Assembly: GCA_047495785.1 (NCBI GenBank)
Contig: JBLDXI010000032.1
Span: 3,968,001-4,032,000 of the forward strand
DNA: 64,000 bases
Source of the DNA: Lepidodermella squamata
Taxonomy: Eukaryota; Gastrotricha
Direction: 5' to 3'
A program made the translations under genes and the position numbers. This document shows positions 20,289 to 32,331 of this stretch, one piece after another (position 1 is the stretch's first letter; each line of letters begins with the position of its first letter). A model generated the notes under the pieces. It was given only the letters and a program-made list of their open reading frames with translations, was not told the origin of the DNA and did no database searches.

Positions 20289-21359
20289 ATGAGAGCTTTT
20301 GTAGTCGCTCTGTTGCTGGAAGTGACATTTCAATGCGAAAACACATCGCCTAAAAGGCAACAATTAGCCCTACGATGGACCACCGTAGCCAACTCATTGG
20401 CTGATTATTCGAAGCAGCAACCAGGAAATTCGCAACAATGTGGCCATAGCAAGTACTGGAATAACGGCAATTTTCCGATTGGCGAAGGAATTGTTAATGG
20501 CCAATCAGCTCGGCTACATGAATTCCCGTGGATGGCACTTCTAGAGATCGAATCTGGCATGGAATGCTCAGGGTTCGTGATTGGACCTGAGTCAGTCCTC
20601 ACAGCTGGTCATTGTTGCCCAAAGCAGGAGAGGTAGCTAAAATAGATATCTTAGCAATTGAAAATTATAGGTTGTGTTGTTGTTTAGTGGCTATGGTATT
20701 GAAGTCCTTTTAGGCGCCCATGGATTTTCGCCTAATTACACGCAGAAGCAATATGTACCACCTAGGAATATCTTTCGCCATCCCAATTTCGAATTTGTCC
20801 CGAGTGCCGATGAAACAGCTCCTAAGTCTTACGTTAACGACTTCTGTGTTATAAAATTGCCAAGTACAGTACATTTAAGCTTCCTGTAGATAGGATGATA
20901 ATTTGTCGATTTCCAGAAAAATTGAATTTCACCCAGTCGAACGATGTTCAACCAATCTGCCTGCCAAAGTCTTGCGCCGATACGTGCCAACCTGGAGAAA
21001 CTGTTCAAATAGCTGGCTGGGGTTATAAATTACTCCAAAACGATCCGGATGTATTACAAAAAGCGACTCTGCCAGTTTTGGACAACTCCGAATGCTCCGG
21101 GCTTTGGTTCAGCTCGCCAATGCCTGATAACGTCTTGTGTCTCGGTGGCATTCCCAACCGGAATCTCAATGGCAATGTCATGGGCTGTAAAGGTGACAGT
21201 GGCGGTCCGGCAATGTGCTTCAAAAACGGCTATTTTCAGGCAGATGGCGTCAATTCCTTCGGCAGCAAGGACTGCCCAGATTCGGATGATTACACACCAG
21301 CTGTTTACGGCAGAGTTTGCTACCGGCCAATTTTAAGGTGGATCAGAAGTTTCCTTTGA
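20289..21359 (+). CDS. Secreted chymotrypsin-fold serine protease
   Basis: Three exons: 20289..20632, 20688..20863 and 20917..21359; 320 residues. A signal peptide (MRAFVVALLLEVTFQC) and a ~55-residue pro-region precede GIVNGQSARLHEFPWM, the mature N-terminus (IVxG). The catalytic triad is visible: LTAGHCC, NDFCVIKL and GCKGDSGGP. The residue at the position equivalent to 189 is Met rather than Asp, so trypsin-like cleavage after Lys/Arg is unlikely and a chymotrypsin- or elastase-like preference is more plausible. The exon 2 donor at 20864 was chosen because it restores phase and gives IKLPKKLNFTQ-NDVQPICLP. Candidate role: digestive or immune protease; not decidable here. Confidence 0.85.
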
Positions 21360-21409
21360 TGACCATGAAAACTTTGAAATAAACTAATTAGAAGGTCATT
21401 TATCACCCA

Positions 21410-21493
21410 ACCAGAGTGCTCGAGTGGTTTAAGAGGTCAGACTTAAGATCTGATGGGAGTAATCCCGCGTGGGTTCGAACCCCACCTCTGGTA
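21410..21493 (+). tRNA. tRNA-Leu (anticodon UAA), copy 4
   Basis: An identical 84-nt gene with 5' flank TATCACCCA, 50 bp after the protease stop codon on the same strand. Confidence 0.97.
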
Positions 21494-21813
21494 ACAATTT
21501 TTGAGGATTAGAAATAAACATTAGTCGTAAGGAGTATAAATAAAGCCATTATTATTATTATTATTATTATAAACATTCTTAAGCTCAGTTTTATTCCGTA
21601 AAAGTGAGAAACTGATAGATATGAGGTTTTAAGGAGGATTACTTGGTATATGAGGCTTCGTCAATGCAGGAACTTGGAACGATTTTGAAGTCATCGATGG
21701 CATATAGGATCCTAATAATTAAACAATTTCAGCGTCAATGCGAGCATGTGATTTTATCTCAAGTTCCAATTTAATATATTTTTTATAATCGTAAAAAGAG
21801 ATATGATCTTGAG
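21494..21813. other. Intergenic with ATT microsatellite
   Basis: Contains an (ATT)n run at about 21548-21570 and otherwise no recognised feature. Confidence 0.6.
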
Positions 21814-22220
21814 TCAATGTTCTCCGGCCAATATTTTGCGGGCGATGAGTTTTGCCCAGATGTAGAAGCTAACGTTGTTGTCGCAGATAGCCCTAGATCC
21901 CAGCTGAGCGATACACCGTTCCATGCGCTGCCGCTGAACCTGCGCGTAAATCATGCGACTGAGGGCTCGCAGTATGGCTATTTCGTCCTTTGCAATCATC
22001 AGGTCGATGTAGGTTTCTAAACATTCAGTTTTTGAGTAAAGTGATAAGATTATTGCGCGACAAACTTACTCAAACCATCGACGAGCGTATTTCGGTGTTT
22101 CAGCGTTTCATGTCGATGAGTGACGCGATTCCTCCCTTCACCTGAAACATCTTGCTTGAAAAAAGATCCAAGGAACGAAGTTAAAATCAAGAATTGACAA
22201 AGCAAAGTTGAGTAGCGCAT
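21814..22220 (-). CDS. Secreted two-cysteine protein, member 3
   Basis: Exon 1 is 22070..22220 and exon 2 is 21814..22016, phase 1, with a 53-nt intron (GTAAGTTT...GTTTAG); 117 residues, the same length as member 1. The signal peptide MRYSTLLCQFLILTSFLGSF leads to a basic His/Arg-rich stretch (RNRVTHRHETLKHRN), a helical region and the signature ERCIAQLGSRAICDNNVSFY, ending in a helix with KILAGEH. The C-terminal AG dipeptide, cysteine spacing and phase-1 AAA junction codon match member 1. It is flanked by two tRNA-Leu genes. Confidence 0.75.
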
Positions 22221-22620
22221 TTCCACAGATTTTCCCGATATCGCACCGAACGCATTAAGATAGAATCGCTTTCAACTTTCATTTGTAGACAACAACACGG
22301 GCAGTGTTTGACTTGTTTGTCACTGAAAACGCAAAAACCAGTGCAACCTATTAACACCTGTAGACGTGAAACACAAACAGGATTTTCGAAATTTCTCGTT
22401 CACTTGTCAGTTTTATGAATTATGTTAATGTTAATTAAATTAAAAGGGGAGACGATGTGCTCTCGAAAGAGGATGCGACTAATTAACCCTCTCCTAATTA
22501 GCGCCGACCTGCTCATCGTGCACTAAAAGTATGTGCTTTCGCCCGATATTTCAATTAACTAAAGTATTTCAAGGCTGAATTTGAAAAAATTCTAGAAAAT
22601 CACAGAGGCGAAAAAGCTAT
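22221..22620. other. Intergenic
   Basis: Promoter side of the secreted protein gene and the 3' flank of the tRNA-Leu gene at 22621; no other feature seen. Confidence 0.45.
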
Positions 22621-22704
22621 TACCAGAGGTGGGGTTCGAACCCACGCGGGATTACTCCCATCAGATCTTAAGTCTGACCTCTTAAACCACTCGAGCACTC
22701 TGGT
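22621..22704 (-). tRNA. tRNA-Leu (anticodon UAA), copy 5
   Basis: An identical 84-nt minus-strand gene with 5' flank CATCACCCA and 3' flank ATAGCTTTTTCG. The flanks match those of copy 2 at 12199-12282 in inverted orientation. Confidence 0.97.
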
Positions 22705-22784
22705 TGGGTGATGAAATAAATCTGAAACTGCTACCATTTATTTAGATACCTCAATAAAATTACTACCACCTCTGACTTTGTTTT

Positions 22785-22950
22785 GGTGTTTTTCAATTGT
22801 GTTGTTAAAAATCCGAATTGTTCAATGTTGTTATTGGAGGCGCTCACTTCGCTGAAAATTGCGAAAATAATGAAGATAGAGATCGCAAAACAAGCGTATA
22901 TCCCTCATCATATCTCTTTCATACGTGGAATAATTTATCTCGGAGGAATA
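22785..22950 (-). pseudogene. Frameshifted first-exon remnant of the secreted two-cysteine gene
   Basis: The minus strand carries TTTTCAGCGAAGTGAG and ATTATTTTCGCAATTTTC, matching exon 1 of the gene at 11729. The start-codon region has an insertion that moves the ATG out of frame with the signal-peptide codons, and exon 2 is missing: the sequence jumps to the tRNA-proximal flank (GAGGTGGTAGTA...TTTTATTGA), which is also shared with 12130-12160. A deletion pseudogene within the inverted duplication. Confidence 0.7.
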
Positions 22951-23156
22951 ATTTACGTGGAAGTTGAGGAAAGGTGGCTTTAGTAGGAAATCGGTTTTGA
23001 TCTACTTGCTTGACTGAATTTACCCTGTAGCGAAAGTTTATGTGCTTTGCGTGAAGTGTTTCATTACAATCTCACGAACAGATTCATATCGCCATGAAAT
23101 CTCAAGTACTTCTGATTATTCGTCCTGCATATAAGCTATTACGTCATATTTATTGT

Positions 23157-23543
23157 TCAAAATTCTTCAGGGGTCAATTTCTCAAGTTTAAAACGATAGC
23201 GCAGACAAACGTTGAGTTCCTGCTGAATATCAACCGGTTTGTCGCATTCTTTCGCTATCATGGCGTACTGATAAATCATGCGGAAAGATTCGTGAATCAG
23301 CTTCCGGGCTGCTTCAGTCTTCTCAGCTGCAGTTTCGCCGCGGAACACGCCGGATTCAAGATCGAAATATGGCCTGAAAAACAGTTCCAACTGAGTGTCG
23401 TAATCAGAGCCGCTCTGTATTTCCGATCGAATGAAACCTCCCATTTCCGGATGGTAACCTTCGCGAGTGAATGAGTCGACGGTAGCCTTGGCGATTGCTA
23501 GATTGGTGTGTAAATAGAGCTGGAGCGAATCCTCCAGAATTCG
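23157..23543 (-). pseudogene. 5'-truncated inverted copy of the intronless unknown gene
   Basis: Corresponds to about the last 128 codons of the gene at 10532-11413, from the codons equivalent to RILEDSLQLY to the shared C-terminus EKLTPEEF and stop. The frame is still open, with about ten differences over the 95 residues compared. Homology stops abruptly at about 23543, at a GAATTC shared by both copies, and no start codon or promoter equivalent precedes it. An internal Met could start a 95-residue product, but expression is doubtful. Confidence 0.75.
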
Positions 23544-24209
23544 TGAACCAAATTACGCCAAATTAACGAGGAATCCTCATGAAATTGTCTACACGAGGAT
23601 AAATAACCTTGGCATACCCAACAATGTGGCCATCACCGGTTGGTAACTTCTAACACTTGTTCGATTGTACAGCAGATATAAAATGAATCCTTAACTGATC
23701 TAGGACATCATCGTAATAATACAGTTACCCCATGGCAAAACTTCAGACCGATTCAGCAAAAAAATCTCTGAAAAAGCTCCGTGATGAACACAGACAAACA
23801 TATTTTAGACATGAATATTTATTATACATAAAAGTATCGAGCTTGCCAAGGCTTGGACACCTCGGTAATCGTCATATTTGGGTTATCCATTACTCGATAA
23901 ACTCATAACATTATACTAATAATTTGCTTGCTCTGCTCATATACTTACGCTATTTTGAGACACGGCATGATGAAAAAATTGAGACCCGCCTTGATATAAC
24001 ATTATAATAATTTTCAGCTAAAAACAATGAGGGTGGTTAAACTGTTATAGAATAATAATTATGAATTCAGGGAAGTTGCCGTGCTGGTAAAATTTGTAAA
24101 CGACGCTTAGCAGTTGTTTCCCGTTTGATGCGTTCTAATTATAATAAACAACAATAACACAGGCCTGTTCACTGTACACCGTCTCACCTGCAACTGTTAG
24201 TTACAAACC
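23544..24209. other. Intergenic
   Basis: AT-rich, about 670 bp, no recognisable gene. Contains the upstream region of the first SLC6 transporter. Confidence 0.45.
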
Positions 24210-27200
24210 ATGGAAACGTCTCTTGATTTTCGCGAGCGGCAAATTGACGTCTCGATTCACAATAGTGGCCACGTAATTGGCCAGTCGCCTCCAGAAATCG
24301 AAACAGCCAAGACTGGTCCATCGACTGTTCAAGCAGAAAAGAAGCGATCTTCGATTTCGAAGCTAAAAGCCAGCGCAAACCAGGCGCGCAAATCCTCGGT
24401 CAATATCGGCAGGAATCTTCTAAATAATATTTTCGAGTCGCTACCAAATGCAGTCAAAACTCGCATCAAACCAACCAAGAAGGATCAAGGTATCGAAGAC
24501 GTGGATGTTACGAAAAAATCGGCTAATTCTGGAGATGAAAATCAAGAGAGAGGAAACTGGTCAAATCAGGCTGAATTTATCATCAGTTGCATAGGAGTAA
24601 AAAATTGTTTTCCTATTTAATGACCCAATTAACCAGTCTCTCCAAAGTTTGCTGTAGGTTTGGGCAACGTGTGGCGGTTTCCTTACGTTTGCTATCGAAA
24701 TGGAGGCGGCGCTTTCCTGGTAATATATTGGATTTTATCGGCACTAGTCGGCTTCCCTATCATCGTGATTGAACAAAGTATCGGGCAATACACGAGCCAA
24801 GGCCCGCTTCACTGTTGGCAATTTGCCCCAATAATAACCGGCGTTGGTCTTTCAATGGTAGCCGTAAGCTTCATCACAGCTATTTACTACGACATTGTTA
24901 TTGTTTGGGCTGTTTATTACCTGTAAAATTATTTCAATTTAAAATTCTGAAAACTCGTGAATATTCGAATTATTCAGATTTGCCTCATTTACGACGAATT
25001 TACCATGGGAAACTTGCGATTTTGAAAAATGGGCTGACTATCGGTGTGAAATGCAGCGGGTTGATTGCCAGCCGGGCGCCGAGCATGTTCAAGGAGGCGA
25101 TGGGTTGTGCTACAACGCCTCGGAAATCGGATTCAACGACCCGAACCGTATCACCGATTCGTCGCTATTTGCAGCTCATGGCCCGTTTATGCTACCCATC
25201 GAGTTCCTATCAGCAATCGAACGCAACTCTTCGACTGTTGTCGGGGTTTGGAACGAGACATTAGCCGAGCAGTGGGGCATCAAATCCGTATTGGCGTCAG
25301 CTCAATATTACCAGTGAGAATTTATCTGAATCCGAATTTCTTTCTAATTTAAATATTCAAGTAATTTCGTGCTGGGAAACGGCGATCCTAGCGTTAGCTG
25401 GACGAATTTCGGCCAACCTCGATGGCCCCTAGTTCTCTGCCTGTGCTTAGTTTGGATCGTTATCTTCTTTAGCCTCCTTAACGGCATCAAAACTAGTGGC
25501 AAAGTTTGGAATTTTCGCCAATTTTCTGGATATTAAACATTTGATTTTTCAGATTGTATATGTTACAGCGTTGGCACCATACGCAGTGTAAGTCCATTTT
25601 AAAGCCTAAAAACTGAATATTTTTCTCAAATTAAAAACAGTTTGCTAACCCTTATCGTTCGAGGAGCAACGCTACCTGGGGCTAATGAGGGTATAATGTA
25701 CTTTTTGACGCCTGATTTCGACCAAATCGGGAAGCCTGAAGTTTGGTACGCAGCTGCCGGCCAACTCTTCTACTCGCTATCAGCCTGCTGGGGCGGAATG
25801 GTTACCTTAGCGTCTTACAACCGATTTCAAAAGTAAGCGCAATTAATCGAAATAAAAATCTTCACTACGCGTTTGATGTCGTCATAGCAACATCATCCGA
25901 GATGCCTTGATCGTCGTTTTCGCGGATACTTTTACCTCCTTCATAGCTTCATTCGCAATATTCAGCGTCATCGGTTACGGTGCCTTCATACTGCAAAAAC
26001 CAGTCGATAAAGTAGTTGAAGCCGGGGCTGGTTTAGCCTTTATCGTTTATCCAAAAGTTCTATCTTCGTTACCTGGAGCCGTAGGATTCTCAATTATTTT
26101 CTTTCTCATGCTCATTTTTATAGGCCTTAGTTCTCAGGTAAGGAAATAGTGAGCTAATTAATGGAGCTAATTCTTCTTTCTTCTTTACATTTGTCTATAG
26201 TTTAACTTTGTGCAAACTTGCTACACTGCAATATTGGATGTTTTTCCGAATTTGCGGCGGAATATTCGAACGAAATACGCAACTTTATTCGTTGTTTGCG
26301 TTGTATGTTTCCTACTCGGCCTACCATTTGTTTGCCCGGGCGGGTCTGCACTTCTCCAGCTTTTCGACGCGTATTGCGCAACCTGGGCGATTCTACTGAT
26401 GGGCGTTCTTGAAACAACGTCAATTTGCTGGATTTACGGCTTTCAACGCTTCACGAAGGACCTAAAGCTCATGATGAAATGGCTGCCGTTGTTGCCTGCT
26501 CGAATTCTGGCTGTCGCTCTGTGGGGCTTCATCACGCCGGGAGTTTTGAGCGTAATTTCGGGTTAAATTCAGTAAAAAATTGAATTTTTGTTCAAATTAT
26601 TTCAGTTCATCATGTTTTTTATCTGGATAAAATACGAGCCGAGAAGCGTTAGTACAGAGGAGGGAGTCGGATGGTTTCTGACTTGGTTCGTGGCGATTTG
26701 GATGCCCCTCTACGCTGTATGGATAATAGCCACTGGGAAAGGCAGCCTGAAAAATCGAATCATAGCCGCGTTCAAGCCAACCGTGAAATGGGGCCCGTAC
26801 CTCGATAGATTTCGATCGCAAGCGAAACACCTCGATAACATCAGGCGGATTAAAACTGCCCCGGGGTCTCTGAGTCAACTTCCAACTATTTCGGCCACCT
26901 CTGACCATCCGAAACGTAAGAAAGCCCCTGCTGTTAGCACAGATCCAAAAGTCGCCTACCGAGTTATCCACCGTAAACAACGCGACGAAATACCGAATTC
27001 AGGCAGCTCGACAAGTTCTGCCTGCCACTCGTATGAAACTGTTGATTTGGAAGAGTGGCAAGAACGCCTCGGTCGAACATTGGAGCGAAAACGTAACATG
27101 GAACAACCTTCAGGTAGTAGCAACGACGTGGACCTGAACAGTGGCCGGTCGAGTGCTTCGGCATTTTGGTCGACTTCAGTCACTAGCCATACGATAATGA

Positions 27201-27229
27201 TAGAAGGCGAACGTGTTCAGTACATTTAG
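24210..27229 (+). CDS. SLC6-family sodium-coupled transporter 1
   Basis: Nine exons: 24210..24596, 24648..24922, 24978..25313, 25362..25503, 25553..25587, 25641..25832, 25888..26137, 26201..26551 and 26606..27229; 863 residues. The ~115-residue hydrophilic N-terminus ends in [13 protein letters not shown]1 has [11 protein letters not shown] and then NGGGAF. The large second extracellular loop carries glycosylation sites and a Cys pair. TM6-8 contain [13 protein letters not shown] and [11 protein letters not shown]. The cytosolic tail is long (over 180 residues). Gly instead of Asp in the TM1 VGLGN motif argues against a monoamine transporter and for a GABA-, glycine- or amino-acid-type substrate. 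The 35-nt exon 5 is very small. A plasma-membrane symporter, probably neuronal or epithelial. Confidence 0.88.
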
Positions 27230-27363
27230 AGAAAATCCTATATCATAACACCTACTTGTATTACGTAATTATAAAACATGCTTGTTGCGCAATAAACTAT
27301 AATCACCCGCGTTCAAAGGAGATTTTTCAAGTCAGAAGTTATTTTTGTGTTCTCAATAAAACA

Positions 27364-29570
27364 ATGTTGACTTGTCGACAGCTTCCTGAGTGGGCGATTT
27401 TCGATAAAATTCCTCGCCCTTTAGTTAGACAGGTGACTGCTTTTCACGTGTTTGGCAACAGCAACGAGCTGATTTTTTGCACGGCTGATGAGCGCGTTTA
27501 TCGAATCGATACTGAGTCGAACGAATGCGTTGAGCTGCTGCCCCTCCGCGGCAAGCAGATCCAGCAGTTGGTAACTAGCGAAAGAGGCGCGATTTTGGTA
27601 CTGACTCAAGACCATCTGTACTCTTTCGGCAACAACCAGTACGGTCAAGTTGGCAACAGCGAGACGGGCGGTGAATTGAAAGAGCCTTATCTCTTATCAT
27701 CGCTCCCTGTATTCGCTCAGGTATGAAAAAATAGGGACCTACAATAAGGGAATTAATTATTTAAATTTTTTCAGGATCGATTGATTCATGTATCGATAGG
27801 GTGTTATCATTGCGCTGCAGTCTCTGAATCTGGCCAGCTGTTTACCTGGGGAGCATGGAGAGCTGGTGGGCTGCTTCGGAAACTAGGTCATAACGAAAAT
27901 AGCCTCACTCCGAACCGAGTCGACCAAGCCAACCACGTGCCGAAGATTAATACGGGGCATCAATTTGTCAGCGTTGCTTGCAATTCAGACACGACTTACG
28001 CCATGGACATTGAAGGCAATGTTTATTCATGCGGCGACAACTCTTTTCTCGATTTCAACGTAAATTTTCTTTAATTTCAAGATTTTTTCAGAATTATCAC
28101 AGAGCGGTTCTAATTTGGGATATATCTCTCGGGTTAAATGGGTTGCGTTTATAAAATTTGAGAAATTACCAAGCTCAAGGAGGGATCCAAATCGGTGGGG
28201 TAAATTGAGTTGTTTGACATTCAAAAATTGTTATTAAAAATGGCTATTTTGGCTAGTCCTTTGATGAGTTTCTGCTGCCGTGTTTAACTTACTGGAAAAG
28301 CAGTATTAAGGTCAGTTCTATCAAGAAAAATCATTAATATTCGGTAAGCTCAAGTGGCAAATCGAAATTTGTTTATCGGCAATTCTTGAATATATTTCCA
28401 TGATCGAAGCTCACAATTTTTGTCCAGAATTTGCACTGACTCATATAATTATACTCCAAAGCATTTACAGGGCGAGAAAATTGTGCAAATGTCGTGTGGG
28501 TCGGGTTATAATATGGCGCTTTCCAGCTACGGCTCCGTATTCGCGTGGGGTAAGAATGACGAGAAGCAACTCGGCCTTCAAATCGAAGATCACTGGATCC
28601 GAGAACCGCGTCGCCTCGCTGCCTTCGACAACCCGTACATGCGCATTGTGTCGATTCTCGCCTTCAACGCAACATCTCTCGCTCTATCCCACAATGGCGT
28701 TCCTTTTGTCTGGGGCGAAACACGCCTGTCAGGTAAAGTTCAAATGTACCACGCCCAGGCTGAACGTGGCCTTGAAGAGCAATACAAAAAGGCTAACAAT
28801 TACTACTACTGGATGTTGCCAAGAACCTGTGTTAGCTCAGTTCCAACCCCGGCTTCAGCTGCATCGCACGGTTCACTTTTCGCTGCCCTCCAGGAAGAAA
28901 TGATCGGACCTACTATTACTCCTCATTTGATCAAAGTAAACATTTGAAAAATTATGAATTATTTAAAATCAATTAATAATTTCAGATAATCAACGAAGAA
29001 TCTGTTGCTCTGAACGGTTTTGATTCCATGTTCGAAGACCCGAGCACTGCCGATTTTAAGATTCAAGTCGAAAATCAAGTGATTCCAGCTCACCGTTCGG
29101 TTCTTCTCAATAGATCCGGCCACTTCCGGACAATGCTCTCGCCAATTTTCCCGAGCCAGTGGCGCGAGGGTCACGACAATTTTCTCGAAATCAAAGACGT
29201 GCCTTATGCAGTTTACCGAGCTTTCATCCTGTTTCTATACAAAGGCTCGCTGCCAGATGGCCTAACTATCGACGAAGCATTCGCGCTTACCGATATTGCC
29301 GATTTGTATTTCCACGAAGATTTGAAGCTGAAAGTTTTCGACTACGCCTTGTCACGGTGGTTGACAAAGGAAGATGCGTTTGAGCTATGCGGCGTGGCAC
29401 TGAAGAAGAAGGCTGACATGGTTGTAAGTCGGTGCACCTCGTACATCTTAAACAACTTGAGTGCAGTAACGAAGCTGGCTTCATTCGATAAACTGCTCGA
29501 TTTCATTGATCCCAAGGACATTCTTGCTATTTACAAACAAGCTAATCAGGCTCAACTTTTCAAAACCTAA
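27364..29570 (+). CDS. RCC1-repeat and BTB-domain protein 2
   Basis: Four exons: 27364..27720, 27775..28059, 28471..28935 and 28986..29570, all phase 0; 563 residues. RCC1 repeats include DHLYSFGNNQYGQVG, GQLFTWGAWR and GSVFAWGKNDEKQLG. The BTB domain begins near residue 391 (DFKIQVENQVIPAHRSVLL) with the canonical AHR, and a BACK-like region follows. This is closer to the consensus than the paralogue at 18071, so a Cul3-adaptor role is more credible. Intron 2 (411 nt) is unusually long for this window. The gene starts 134 bp after the SLC6 stop and its 3' end converges with SLC6 transporter 2, 53 bp away; AATAAA at 29592. Confidence 0.87.
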
Positions 29571-29623
29571 TTATTTCTGTCCAATTTTTGTAATAAACAT
29601 ATTATTTTACTGTAAAATGCTCG

Positions 29624-32331
29624 TTAATTTTGCATATTTTCAATAACAATCGAAACTTCTGGCTTATGGGTTTCGTTCTTTTGGTCATTATTGCAGCATT
29701 CGTCGTGTTCAAAGGTTCGATTGATCTGACTCGTACATTCCCCAAGTTCCATGACTGATTTTGAAGTCGGTATAGCTTCACCTTTGCGGTGCTTCTCAAC
29801 CGAAAAATCAACTGGCGCCGTCTGAATTTTGACCAACTGGAGGTGCTTCGCTTTAGATCGAAAGCTTTCGAGGTAGGGTCCGAAACTGGGCGATGGTGTG
29901 AATGCATGCTTGATTCTCTAAATAAAACGAAATTAGATTTGAATCTTTTGAAACTTTTGTAATTACCTCAATCGGGGATCCTTTGGCTTTGTAAATGACC
30001 CAAATTGCTGCTAACGGAATCCAAATAGCAATAATCAGGGTTATGCACCAGCCAAGTGCCTCTTCAAGCGGACTTTCACGAGGTTGATAATTAGCCCACG
30101 AGAAAACCATGATGAAAGTCATGATTCCAGGCGTGAGAATGCCCCAGAAAGTTACCATGAAAATGTGAACCAGTCGCGTTGGTAACCATGGCATCATTAG
30201 CTTCAGGTCAAAGGTGAAGTTCTTGTAGCCGTAGATCCAGCAGATTGATGTTACTTCGATAATTCCAACTAGGAAAACCGACCAAGAAACTGTATAAGCA
30301 TCAAAAACCTCCAACAATCTGGACCCGGCCTTGAAAAGAAGATTTCAGCCTAATTTAGCGGAATAAATTAAATTTACAGGGCACATGTAGGAAATTCCGA
30401 TTAGAAAGACCGTAATGCAAATACAAGCGAATGCTGCTGTTTTTCGCGCAAAATCTCGTCGCAAAATGGGAAATAAATCCATCATGGCGGTAAGAACAGT
30501 TTGAGCTTGGTTGATAAGAGTGCTGAAACCTATGCAGATGAGCATTAGGAAGAACAGGATCGAGAAGAAAACAGCGCCGGGTAGTTGGGCCAGAACTTTC
30601 GGGTAGACGATAAAAGCGAGACCAGTTCCGGCCTCGGCTACTTTCTCAACCGGTCGGTTCAAAACCTGGGCGCCAAAGCCGATAACTGAGAACACCGCGA
30701 ATGATGCGATGAATGATGTGAAGGAATCTGCGAATACGACGATGAAAGCATCTCGCAGAATGTTGCTGATAAAACATCAAACATGAAACGTTAAACTATT
30801 TTTGATCGAAAATGCCTCACTTTTGGAATTTGTTGTAAGAGGACAGGGTGATCATTCCACCTTGCCCAGCTGATAATGAGAAGAATAACTGGCCTATATG
30901 TAAAAAAATGCGGAAATGGTCCAAAAAGTTGCCAAATCCAACCTGAAGCGGCATACCATACCGAAGGAACTTTCATTTTCTCGAAATCGGGAGTTAAAAA
31001 GTAAAGAATTCCGTCCTTTGCTCCAGGTAAGGTTGCGCCGCGAATTATCAAAATTAGCAAACTGAAAATTTCAAAATTTTAAACCGGAAAAATTGTGAGG
31101 AAATAATTTTACACAACATAAGGCAGCAGAGTCGTGAAGTAGACGATTTTTCCGCTCGACTTGACTCCATTGAACAGGCTCAGGAACACTATTATCCAGA
31201 CTAAAAGCAGGCAGAGAACCAGCGGCCACTTCGGAACTCCGAAGTTTTCCCAATCGAACCCGAGATCTCCATCACCGAGCACATAATTACTAACATATTT
31301 TCCATAAAGGAACTTTCTCCCCTCATTTAAAAGATTTACTGATAATATTGTGCAGAGGCCAAGACGCTTTCAACGTTCCACTCGGTCGTCAATGTTTCGT
31401 TCCAGTATCCTAGAACGGTCGAATGGTTACGGCTGATGGATTCCTCGTCGACTAGGGTCAAGTTTTCGTAGTCGAACATTTGGTAGAATTTTCGCTTCTC
31501 GACAAACGTGGCGTTGTAACACAAGCCATCAGGTCCTCGGATGAAGTCGCGAGTAACGTTGGTATTAAGGCAGTCAAGACGCTGCATTTGACAGCGGAAA
31601 TCGGCCCAATTTGAGTAGTCACATTCATGCCATGGCAATTCGCTGGTAAATGACGCGAAAAGATAGTAGAATCCCCAGGCGATGACAATGTCGTAGTACG
31701 TGCAGATTACGAAACTTCCAACCACCATCGATATACCCACCCCAGTCACTATTGGCGCAAATTTCCAACAATGGAGAGGTCCTTGACTTGTGTATTGGCC
31801 GATGCATTGCTCTGAAATAGGAAAAATTCTATAGCGATAAATCTACCCATTCAAGTGTTACCGAACAGGATTATCGGGAATCCAACGAAGAAGCTCAAGA
31901 TCCAGTAGATTACCAAGAATGCTCCTCCACCATTTCGATAGCAAAGGTAAGGAAAACGCCATATATTACCGAGACCAACTGCGAACTATTAACATTTGGT
32001 AACTAGTCAATTAATAATTAGCAATAGATTTTTTTACGCCGACGCAGCTTAGGACGAATTCGACTTGGTTAGACCAGTTTCCCCGCTCTTCGTTCTCGTC
32101 TCCAATATGCGGGCGATAGATTCCTTTCTGGTCAGATTCCTCTATGCCATCGACAGTCTTTCCCCAAAAATAGGTTAATAGTTGGAATAGACACTGACTA
32201 ATTGTAAATGCAACCTTGATTTTCACATCAGCCGCCGATTGTTTCGTCGTTAGCTTTTTAATAGACGCTGGCAATGAGCCAATAAATTTCTGAATGCTAT
32301 TCCTCCGTTTCGATTCATTCTGGTCAGCCAT
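29624..32331 (-). CDS. SLC6-family sodium-coupled transporter 2
   Basis: Nine exons in order: 32038..32331, 31862..31985, 31340..31811, 31113..31289, 30943..31061, 30821..30893, 30378..30765, 29967..30329 and 29624..29917; 767 residues. Motifs: [31 protein letters not shown], a glycosylated extracellular loop, [16 protein letters not shown] and [13 protein letters not shown]. An in-frame stretch of exon 1 (about 69 nt, GTGAAAATC...GGGGAAAG) adds a hydrophobic segment absent from the other two paralogues and may be an unrecognised intron. TM1 has Gly where monoamine carriers have Asp. Tandem with transporter 3, inverted relative to transporter 1. Confidence 0.87.

Noticed and set aside
21548-21570. 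(ATT)n run considered as a CRISPR-like or structured repeat
   Set aside because: Simple microsatellite.
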